Source of the DNA: an uncultured Eggerthellaceae bacterium
Lineage (GTDB): Bacteria; Actinomycetota; Coriobacteriia; Coriobacteriales; Eggerthellaceae
NCBI GenBank assembly: GCA_910577495.1
Contig: CAJTML010000007.1
Coordinates: 21,767-41,053, forward strand
Direction: 5' to 3'
DNA: 19,287 bases
Shown: piece by piece, positions 13,735 through 19,287 of the stretch
How the letters are laid out: every line of letters starts with the position of its first letter
Numbering within the stretch: the first letter of the stretch is position 1
Made by a program: the position numbers and the translations under genes
Notes under the pieces: model-generated
Databases searched by the model: none
What the model was told of the DNA's origin: nothing
Seen by the model: the letters and a program-made list of their open reading frames with translations, nothing else

Positions 13735-13785
13735 CTCGCCCCATTTTCGCCCCAAAATGGCTTATACCGCTCTGGTTTTGCCCCA
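13735..13785 (+). repeat. Right arm-type repeats (ttcgcccca family)
   Basis: Copies lie at 13735-13743 (ctcgcccca), 13746-13754 (ttcgcccca) and 13777-13785 (tttgcccca), spaced 11 and 31 bp. The first pair shares an 18-bp block, cgccccattttcgcccca, with the left cluster at 2456-2473. Likely integrase arm sites. Confidence 0.65.
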
Positions 13786-13796
13786 AGTTGTGAGAA

Positions 13797-13824
13797 GAGG
13801 TCAGAGGAAATATCCTCTGACCTC
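13797..13824 (-). terminator. Terminator downstream of tRNA-fMet, carried by the element
   Basis: A perfect 12-bp stem (13797-13808 with 13813-13824) has a 4-base loop. It lies 8 bases past the CCA end of the minus-strand tRNA and is followed on that strand by TTCTC, so it probably ends tRNA transcription. It is on the element side of the crossover. The stem can also form on the plus strand. Confidence 0.7.
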
Positions 13825-13832
13825 GTGTTTCT

Positions 13833-13877
13833 TGGTCGCGGGGGCTGGATTTGAACCAACGACCTCCGGGTTATGAG
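13833..13877 (-). repeat. Right attachment site within tRNA-fMet
   Basis: This 45-bp copy forms the 3' half of the present tRNA gene and matches 2300-2344 at 41 positions. Bases 13863-13877 are identical in both copies and hold the crossover. Sequence left of it came with the element; sequence right of it is chromosomal. Confidence 0.88.
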
Positions 13878-13909
13878 CCCGGCGAGCTACCAGACTGCTC
13901 CACCCCGCA
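13833..13909 (-). tRNA. Initiator tRNA-fMet (CAT anticodon)
   Basis: A 77-nt cloverleaf folds with anticodon CAT in loop CTCATAA, an encoded CCA end and T-loop TTCAAAT. Three consecutive G-C pairs close the anticodon stem, and A11-U24 is present in the D stem. Both are marks of the initiator rather than elongator tRNA. Position 1 is U and position 72 is G, giving a weak end pair, which initiator tRNAs need for formylation. The 3' half was supplied by the integrated element; the displaced original (2300-2344) has A72. The T-stem middle pair is U-A here and A-U in the displaced copy. Confidence 0.95.
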
Positions 13910-14183
13910 CTATTTTATGCCTTTTAACGGGCAAGAATCTACAATAGCGAACCCTAAGACGAAAAGCAACAACTATTTTGCTTTCAGCACGAAAAAGTTC
14001 GCCACCTTCATATTCGACGTTACAGGCGCGACGTTAAAAAGCCGTTGTCATAAGGTGACGTTGCCGCAAGCTATCAAAAGCTCACCTGTTTCATAATGAA
14101 GTCAACGTCGCGTGTTGCTACACGCTCGCAATGCGCGGCGTGACTGAGTTTGCAACGTTTCCAACGAAGAGACGGAGGGTACT

Positions 14184-14738
14184 ATGAATAAATTCTTCGC
14201 CACCGTACGATCAAATACCATCGTGCAAGCAATTCTGTGTGTAGTTCTGGGCGTCTTTTTGCTGGTCGCTCCCGAGACAGCCACGCTGACGCTGGTATAT
14301 CTCATCGGCGCCTACCTGGCAATTACGGGCGCTATCACGCTCATTTCGTATTTCCGCAGCGGCTCCAAAAAGTATCGCGAAACCTCAATTCTCATCACGG
14401 GTGTGGCGTGGCTTGTTGGCGCGCTGCTGGTCTTTATATTCCCTGAGTTTGTGGGTGGGTTCCTCTCGCTGATCATGGGAATCTTCCTGCTGATCAGCGG
14501 AATTGTCGACGGCGTGCGCTCGTATGAGATGCGCGAATTTCCGGCAAGCGCGTGGATTCCGATGCTGATTGTTAGCGCGCTCATTGCCATCGGCGGCATC
14601 GTAATCATCATGAATCCGTTTGGCGCCACGGTTACTTTCGTCATGGTGCTCGGCATCCTGCTCATTGTCAAAGGCGTGAGTGACCTGGCCATTGACCTGC
14701 TGACCACCAACGGCATGAAGGCGGCCAAGCAGCACTAA
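14184..14738 (+). CDS. HdeD-family (DUF308) membrane protein
   Basis: The 184-residue protein is made of about six hydrophobic helices in three hairpin pairs. Repeated motifs such as GVFLLVAP, YLIGAYLAITGAITLI, GIFLLISGIVDGV and GIVIIMNPFGATVTFVMVLG are the pattern of HdeD/DUF308 proteins. In Escherichia coli HdeD is linked to acid resistance at high cell density; the role here is inferred from family only. A ggaggg ribosome binding site precedes ATG 14184. The gene stands alone on the right chromosomal flank, 274 bases past the tRNA gene and divergent from it. That intervening stretch shows no gene. Confidence 0.85.
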   Translation: MNKFFATVRSNTIVQAILCVVLGVFLLVAPETATLTLVYLIGAYLAITGAITLISYFRSGSKKYRETSILITGVAWLVGALLVFIFPEFVGGFLSLIMGIFLLISGIVDGVRSYEMREFPASAWIPMLIVSALIAIGGIVIIMNPFGATVTFVMVLGILLIVKGVSDLAIDLLTTNGMKAAKQH

Positions 14739-14753
14739 ATCAGGGTCGCGGTA

Positions 14754-14813
14754 GAGCTGCGACAGGTTGTAGCAGCTCGCGGTGGGTTGTGGCAGGCCGT
14801 AGCGGATTGCGGC
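14754..14813 (+). repeat. Degenerate 30-bp tandem repeat in an intergenic region
   Basis: Two 30-base units (14754-14783 and 14784-14813) match at about 20 positions around g(t/c)(t/c)gtagc. The first contains an inverted repeat gagctgc/gcagctc (14754-14760 with 14772-14778) that could form a weak hairpin after the HdeD gene. Confidence 0.4.
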
Positions 14814-14946
14814 TGCGGCAGCCCAGTTTCGCCAAAAATTGATAGACCCGCCATATCCACGTAAGCCCCAACTTGCAAAGCGCGTACAATAGGCGCACGG
14901 CGCGTTCGCCGCCACTACATATGCGCATTTGCGAGAAGGGGCTGTT

Positions 14947-15852
14947 ATGCACGTAATCACTGATCAGGTCTACGCATTTTCCAAGGACAACAAGCCAGTC
15001 TACACCGCCAAGCCCGGTGAGCTGCTCATGTTCAAAACGCTGGACTGCTTCTCAAACCGCCTGACCTCCGAAGAGGTGACCATGGCGGATCTGTCCTATG
15101 GCTACAACGACGCCAATCCGGCAGCAGGTCCGGTGTATGTCGAAGGCGCCATGCCCGGAGACGTGCTGGTGGTTGATATCTTCGACATCGAAGTAGCCCC
15201 CGTTGGCACGGTCGCCACCGACGACCACTGCGGACCGCTTTTCGAAGGCATGCCCTATCAAACCAAAAAAGTCCCGATCGAAGGCGGCATGGCAACGTTT
15301 AACAACGTGCGTTTTCCCATCAATCCCATGATCGGCGTTATTGGATGCGCGCCGTCAGGCCCCGATGTTATTGACGGCTACGTGGGCAGCCATGGCGGCA
15401 ACATGGATTGCAAGCTCATCACCAAGGGCACGCGCCTGTACTTCCCGGTGCGCGTTGAGGGTGCGCTTTTGCAGATGGGTGATGTGCATGCAGCCATGGG
15501 AGATGGCGAATTGTGCGGCACCGGCATTGAAATTCCTGCTGAGATCACTGTTCGCGTTTCGGTGCTGAAAGGCTTTGAGCTGCATTGGCCGGTGCTTGAG
15601 ACGTTCGGTCCGGCGGGCAAGTGGTACGTCAACGCCAGCGCGCAAGAGTACAACGAAGCAGTCATGTGCGCCGCAAAAGAACTGCAGCGTTTGCTCATGA
15701 ACGTGACTGGTTGGTCTGCGGCTGACACCTACATGTACATGTCAATTCAAAGCGATGTCGAAATCAGTCAGGGATGCAAACCGTGCGAAGTGCAGCTGAG
15801 CCTTCGTATTGGAACGCCGAAATTGCCCGAGTTTTCGCCATTAGTGGGCTAA
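14947..15852 (+). CDS. Acetamidase/formamidase family amidohydrolase
   Basis: The 301-residue cytoplasmic enzyme matches the FmdA/AmdA family, which hydrolyses formamide, acetamide or similar small amides to ammonia and the acid. Recognisable features are DALxSY-type spacing near NRLTSEEVT, AGPVYVEGAMPGDVLVVDI (about 60-78), the conserved GVIGCAPSG and GGNMDCKLITKGTRLYFPV region (about 130-165), and GDVHAAMGDGELCGTGIEIP (about 178-198), which carries metal-site Asp/His/Glu residues. ATG 14947 is preferred over 14929 because of gaagggg upstream. Length is typical. The next gene encodes a permease, so the pair may import and break down an amide or amine nitrogen source. Confidence 0.9.
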   Translation: MHVITDQVYAFSKDNKPVYTAKPGELLMFKTLDCFSNRLTSEEVTMADLSYGYNDANPAAGPVYVEGAMPGDVLVVDIFDIEVAPVGTVATDDHCGPLFEGMPYQTKKVPIEGGMATFNNVRFPINPMIGVIGCAPSGPDVIDGYVGSHGGNMDCKLITKGTRLYFPVRVEGALLQMGDVHAAMGDGELCGTGIEIPAEITVRVSVLKGFELHWPVLETFGPAGKWYVNASAQEYNEAVMCAAKELQRLLMNVTGWSAADTYMYMSIQSDVEISQGCKPCEVQLSLRIGTPKLPEFSPLVG

Positions 15853-15974
15853 TTTACTCGTAAATATGCCTGAATCGCCCGTGTGACAGTTATAATTTGC
15901 TGTTCCTTGTGGTTGTGTCTGCGCGCGTCTGCGTGCAAGCGATCATCTTTGCCCCCGAGAAAAGAGAGGAAGCC

Positions 15975-17372
15975 ATGGCGGACAAAATTGTCGAGCCGAC
16001 TATAGGCCTGGGAGAAGACATTGAGGCCTTCGGCTACAAACAGGAGCTCAAACGCGGGCTCCAACTGCGCGACGTCATTTTGTATGGCGTGCTGTTTATG
16101 GTAATCATCGCCCCGCAATCAATTTACGGCGAGATCCAGCAAAACAGCCACGGCATGACGCCGCTTGTATACATCGTTGGCTTTATTGCCATCAGCTTTA
16201 CCGCACTGTCTTACATGTGGATGTCGAAAAAGTTCCCCATCGCGGGTTCGGTGTACTCCTATGTACAGCGCGGCATTAACCCCCATGTTGGCTTCATTGC
16301 TGGCTGGCTGATCTTGCTGGACTACGTGTTCGTTCCGGCATTGCTGCTGGTTATGGTTGCGAACTGGGGCGTTGCTTTGGTACCGGGAAGCCCATGGTAT
16401 TTGTGGGTCGTTGTTTTCGTGGTGTTCAACACCTTCGTCAACATTCGCGGTATTTCTATGTCGAAAGGTATTGACTGGATTATCTTTATTGTTGAGATTT
16501 TGGCAGTCATTGCCTTTATTGCAATTGGCACGTCGTTTGTGCTTGGCGGTGGCGGTTATGGCGAGCTGTCCATTGACCCCCTCTGGAAAGCAGGCGAGGT
16601 AGACGCGCACTTTATTGCAATGGCTGTATCCATTGCGTGCCTGTCATTTTTGGGCTTCGACGGCATGTCGACGCTGGCTGAGGAGACCTATCAACCTGAG
16701 AAGAACATTGGCAAAGGTATCATCATTGCGCTGTGCATCATGGTTGTCGTCTTTGTTGCACAGACCTATGTTGCTGCTTTGATTCAGCCTGATTGGGAGT
16801 CAATCTCAATTGAGACTGGCTTCTTCGACGCAGCTGAAGCCGCAGGTGGCGTGGTGCTTCGCAACATCTTGCTGGTCGTTAACATCGTGGCCGTTGGTAT
16901 CGCAAACATCATGAACGCTCAGACTGCTTCGTCTCGTTTGCTGTACTCCATGGGCCGCGACGGCGTGATTCCGCGCTTCTTTGGCAAGGTGCATCCGAAG
17001 TATCAAACTCCGTGGGTTGCTTCGCTGGTGCTGGGCGGCCTGGCACTGATCGTGACCGCATTCTTTGGCGACATGGTTATGCTTTCGCGCTTCGTTAACT
17101 TCGGCGCGCTGTCGTCATTTGTGCTGTTGAACTTCGCCGTGTTCCTGTATTTCTTCGTGAAGGAGAAGCAGCGCAATACGTTTGCCGATTGGCTGAAGTA
17201 CCTCATCTGCCCGTTTGCTGGCATTGCCATTTTGGTGTTCGTGTTCACTGGATTCGATGTGCCGACGTATGTGGTGGGCATTATTTGGCTGGCTGCTGGC
17301 CTGATCATCGGCGCAGTCAAGTCAAAGGGCTATAAGGAAGTGCCTGAGGCATTTAAGAACCTGGAGGTTTAG
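15975..17372 (+). CDS. APC-family amino acid/polyamine permease
   Basis: The 465-residue protein has about 12 membrane helices. The first contains FMVIIAPQSIYGEIQ, an APC-type broken helix, followed by AGSVYSYVQRGINPHVG and GWLILLDYVFVPA, and later FLGFDGMSTLAEETYQPEKN, the conserved APC segment. The 'LLDY.F.P' sequence recalls putrescine importers of the PuuP group, but substrate cannot be fixed from sequence. It would import an amino acid, amine or polyamine by proton or antiport coupling. ATG 15975 has agagaggaa upstream; the longer frame from 15897 adds no family sequence. It follows the amidase gene by about 120 bases and ends before a strong terminator. Confidence 0.92.
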   Translation: MADKIVEPTIGLGEDIEAFGYKQELKRGLQLRDVILYGVLFMVIIAPQSIYGEIQQNSHGMTPLVYIVGFIAISFTALSYMWMSKKFPIAGSVYSYVQRGINPHVGFIAGWLILLDYVFVPALLLVMVANWGVALVPGSPWYLWVVVFVVFNTFVNIRGISMSKGIDWIIFIVEILAVIAFIAIGTSFVLGGGGYGELSIDPLWKAGEVDAHFIAMAVSIACLSFLGFDGMSTLAEETYQPEKNIGKGIIIALCIMVVVFVAQTYVAALIQPDWESISIETGFFDAAEAAGGVVLRNILLVVNIVAVGIANIMNAQTASSRLLYSMGRDGVIPRFFGKVHPKYQTPWVASLVLGGLALIVTAFFGDMVMLSRFVNFGALSSFVLLNFAVFLYFFVKEKQRNTFADWLKYLICPFAGIAILVFVFTGFDVPTYVVGIIWLAAGLIIGAVKSKGYKEVPEAFKNLEV

Positions 17373-17413
17373 CATCGTTTCGCTTGCACAGAGCGCACAG
17401 TTACAAGGATAGC

Positions 17414-17446
17414 AAAAGGCGAGGTCACAACGGCCTCGCCTTTTTT
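17414..17446 (+). terminator. Rho-independent terminator after the permease gene
   Basis: An 11-bp stem (aaaaggcgagg 17414-17424 with cctcgcctttt 17434-17444) is followed by a run of T. It lies 41 bases after the permease stop. Confidence 0.92.
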
Positions 17447-17492
17447 GTGTGTAGTGTGACAGAGGGTCACTTCAAATGTCACATTGTGGAGA

Positions 17493-17575
17493 CGGGGCGG
17501 CGCGGGGAGCTTGCGGCCGACGGGGCGGGGCGGGGAGTTTATAGCCGGCGGGGTGCGGCGCGGGGCGGGGTGGGG
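17493..17575 (+). repeat. G-rich 28-bp tandem repeat
   Basis: Two 28-base units (17493-17520 and 17521-17548, 22 of 28 identical) and a partial third contain many GGGG runs separated by one to a few bases, for example ggggcggggcgggg. The plus strand could form G-quadruplexes. No gene is present here. Confidence 0.7.
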
Positions 17576-17610
17576 ACGCACCCCCACTGCCAGCGCAGTC
17601 ACGGTCAAAT

Positions 17611-17734
17611 AGACCCGGTTTTGTGCACGCGCACCCCTTCAAGAGGCGCCAGGCCTTGCAAAATGCCTGATCAGTTTAAAGAGATTGCTAGTAGGGTGCC
17701 TCGTTTTGTGGGTCAGTTGCACAAAACCGTGTCT
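17611..17734. repeat. 124-bp unit with 17-bp terminal inverted repeats (MITE-like)
   Basis: The ends 17611-17627 and 17718-17734 are inverted copies with one mismatch (core cggttttgtgca). The unit is flanked on both sides by AAT, a possible 3-bp target duplication. It has no coding capacity. It may be a miniature inverted-repeat element or a structured intergenic unit. Confidence 0.5.
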
Positions 17735-17896
17735 AATCGTCCCGAAACACCAAAAAGCAGGCGTGCGCGCCCCATTTTCACATATGCTACAAAAAATCCA
17801 ACAATAACGAGCAAGCGCGCAGCCCGTTGATCAGCGAAAGCGAAGTAAACCACTCATTTAATCAGACCAAACACCGTTTGGAATATTGCCAAATGG

Positions 17897-17925
17897 TTGA
17901 TGTTTTGTAGCAATAAAGATATACT
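17897..17925 (+). promoter_or_regulatory. Promoter upstream of the surface-protein gene
   Basis: TTGATG (17897-17902) and TATACT (17920-17925) are separated by 17 bases. A small palindrome ccaaac-acc-gtttgg just upstream (about 17867-17881) could be an activator or repressor site. Confidence 0.65.
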
Positions 17926-18321
17926 TTCGTTATCGTGAGGGTTACTTTACGCACTTTGCAAAAATGCAGGTGAGCACGAAAGAAGTAAATGAGGGTTACA
18001 TCGTGTTTGCCGCAAAAGGCGTCAAAGCAGTTTTCGCGATTGCTCGTTAGAGCACAAGCTCGGTGAGGCGAGGCATCAGAGCGTGACGACTACTTTGTCG
18101 GAATGGCAATCCTAAAGCCGCCACTGTACCTGCAAAAAAGAGCAGGTCATGCCGCAAAAACGTACCATCGAACATTGAAAATTTGACGCGCCTTGGCATC
18201 TGCGGCGCACCGTTTGCATATCGGTGGCGCATCTGTCGCAGATACACGCGCGCGTAGGGGGAACTATTCCCAAAGAGGGGGAGCTGTTTCCAAAGAAGAG
18301 AAGCTGGACAAAGGTAGCATT
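17926..18321 (+). other. Long untranslated leader before the surface-protein gene
   Basis: About 390 bases separate the promoter from the start codon at 18322. The stretch holds a direct repeat tgagggttac, a hairpin acctgc/gcaggt around a poly-A loop (about 18127-18146), and two similar segments near 18255-18294 (gggggaactattcccaaag and gggggagctgtttccaaag). A 15-codon frame from a GTG at 18003 could be a leader peptide. I recognise no riboswitch family. Confidence 0.45.
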
Positions 18322-19287
18322 ATGAAGAACGCCAAAGCATCTTCGAAACAACATGCAGCAACGCAACAAGCCAGGGCAGGGCTGTTGCTGAGCGAGCATC
18401 AACACGCAACATCGGGGGAGGCCGTATCGTCGCATGACAGCGCGGCATATACCGAGCCGTCCTTCAGGACGCGTCCCTGGGTGCGCGCAGTGTCGGTGGT
18501 GATGTCGGTTCTGCTGGCAGTCACCATGTTTGACACCACGGGGCTCTCGCCGCTCGTTGAGCGCGCTTCAGCAGATCCCGCTCCCAACGCGGACGTGCCA
18601 ACGCTTCCCGGCACTACCGATGCGCTAACAACTGGCGCGCAGAATGACGCTGACGAAAACGACGCAAACCCCGACAGCGCCGACCAAACAGCTGGCGAAG
18701 ACGCAACAGATTCCCCAGATCAATCAACTGAGGCCGCCGACGAGGCGGCTGCTGGCGTTTCTGAGGGCGAAGATGCAAACGCCTCAGAACCCGAAACTGC
18801 AACCGTTGAAGACACCGAAGAAAACCGTCAGGCGCTTCTCCCCGAGGGTCTCGTTTCGGCTGATCGCGTGTTGCCGCAGGTGAGCGAAGACACCGAAGAC
18901 ATCGATGATCGCTTCACGCCGTCGCTCGTGCTTTTTGGCGCTCCCATCAGCGACGAAGGCACTTTTTACGTCAAGAAGGGCAACGTGTCGGGCGAATACG
19001 AGCTGGGCAATTTGCTCGAATCGCTTGAAGGCGGCGTGCTCGGTGGCTCAACCGATGGCGACGCGGTCATTCTCACCTTCGACATCCCATATCTCTACAC
19101 CGACGCTGAGGGCGACCTGGCTTCCACCTACTCGGAGGAAAGCTGGAAGCTGCAGCGCGGCATTGACCCGGCAACCGACACCAACACCGGTGTGCAGGCG
19201 CCCATGCGTGCGGCGCTGTTTGCCGACGATGTCATGCAAGGCTGGTCAGTGTGGCAAGAGCACGAAGGTAGCTACAAGCAGCTCACC
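18322..19287 (+). CDS. Secreted or surface-exposed protein, N-terminal part
   Basis: The frame is open for 322 codons to the window edge. A polar 50-residue N-terminus with basic residues (FRTRPWVR) precedes a hydrophobic segment VSVVMSVLLAVTMF and a likely signal-peptidase site after ERASA. The mature protein begins with about 100 residues rich in Asp, Glu, Ala, Thr and Ser, an extended acidic linker. From about residue 190 a globular domain follows, with SLVLFGAPISDEGTFYVKKG and aromatic-rich strands. This suits a large cell-surface protein such as an adhesin, but its identity cannot be told without the rest. The long N-terminal extension of the signal peptide is typical of large Gram-positive surface proteins. 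aaagg lies 7 bases before the ATG. Confidence 0.8.
   Translation, partial: MKNAKASSKQHAATQQARAGLLLSEHQHATSGEAVSSHDSAAYTEPSFRTRPWVRAVSVVMSVLLAVTMFDTTGLSPLVERASADPAPNADVPTLPGTTDALTTGAQNDADENDANPDSADQTAGEDATDSPDQSTEAADEAAAGVSEGEDANASEPETATVEDTEENRQALLPEGLVSADRVLPQVSEDTEDIDDRFTPSLVLFGAPISDEGTFYVKKGNVSGEYELGNLLESLEGGVLGGSTDGDAVILTFDIPYLYTDAEGDLASTYSEESWKLQRGIDPATDTNTGVQAPMRAALFADDVMQGWSVWQEHEGSYKQLT

Larger units (their letters stand above)
2300..13877. mobile_element. AICE-like integrative element inserted in tRNA-fMet
   Basis: The region is bounded by two 45-bp copies of the 3' half of tRNA-fMet in the same orientation (2300-2344 and 13833-13877, 41 of 45 identical). It is more AT-rich than both flanks. 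It encodes a tyrosine recombinase, a HUH rolling-circle initiator, an FtsK-type translocase and an AICE-like regulator, followed by accessory genes and a methyltransferase/DUF262-HNH operon. No relaxase, VirB4 or type IV coupling protein is visible. This combination defines actinomycete integrative and conjugative elements, which transfer double-stranded DNA with one FtsK-like protein. Whether this copy can move is not known. Confidence 0.88.

Noticed and set aside
2300..13877. Prophage interpretation of the element
   Set aside because: Several small proteins look phage-like, but no terminase, portal, capsid, tail or lysis genes are present, while Rep and an FtsK translocase fit a transferable plasmid-like element.
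17384..17830. 148-codon frame in the region after the permease
   Set aside because: It spans a terminator, the G-rich repeat and the inverted-repeat unit; composition is repeat-driven and there is no ribosome binding site.
17937..18060. Cyclic-di-GMP-type riboswitch in the leader
   Set aside because: A few GCAAA-like segments are suggestive, but the paired elements and conserved core could not be matched.
18047..18435. Minus-strand frames in the surface-protein leader
   Set aside because: No ribosome binding sites, odd composition and overlap with the real plus-strand gene.

Overview
The window suggests a moderate-GC Gram-positive actinobacterium, possibly one of the Coriobacteriia. That placement is an inference with low to moderate confidence, based on codon style and gene content; no rRNA is present. 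Two chromosomal segments (1-2344 and 13833-19287) flank a visibly more AT-rich integrated element of about 11.5 kb (roughly 2345-13877).

Left flank: the 3' part of a P1B-type Zn/Cd/Pb-exporting ATPase with its terminator, a membrane-anchored extracytoplasmic protein, and a fragment of a HigA-type antitoxin. Right flank: the initiator tRNA-fMet gene (minus strand), an HdeD-family membrane protein, an acetamidase/formamidase, an APC-family permease, about 950 bp of gene-free DNA (terminator, G-rich tandem repeat, MITE-like inverted-repeat unit, strong promoter, long leader), and the N-terminal part of a secreted surface protein that runs off the window.

The element sits in the 3' half of tRNA-fMet. 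A 45-bp copy of the tRNA 3' end (2300-2344) marks the far boundary, and matching clusters of a 9-bp repeat (ttcgcccca) near both ends look like integrase arm sites. Its backbone is a tyrosine recombinase, a rolling-circle HUH replication initiator, an FtsK/SpoIIIE-type DNA translocase and a small protein resembling the SCO3933-type regulators of Streptomyces integrative plasmids. This is the layout of an actinomycete integrative and conjugative element (AICE), with no relaxase or type IV secretion genes visible.

Around the backbone lie a divergently transcribed control region with repeated GATATC operators, a ribbon-helix-helix/HNH regulator, five co-directional genes of unknown function, and a restriction-modification-like operon. 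That operon holds an EcoRI-family adenine methyltransferase, a second copy of its C-terminal recognition-like module, and a DUF262-HNH protein.

The most unusual observations are these. (1) The methyltransferase contains a (CA)10 tract just before its C-terminal module. Loss of one unit would shift translation into a stop-free frame ending in the second, divergent module, while gain of one unit would truncate the protein. This could be a three-state switch of methylation specificity. (2) Three otherwise unrelated proteins of the element (integrase, RHH regulator, DUF262 protein) end in the same HNH zinc module, and the integrase copy has lost its catalytic Asp-His. (3) The element replaced the 3' half of the host initiator tRNA with a variant carrying a compensatory T-stem swap and a changed base 72.
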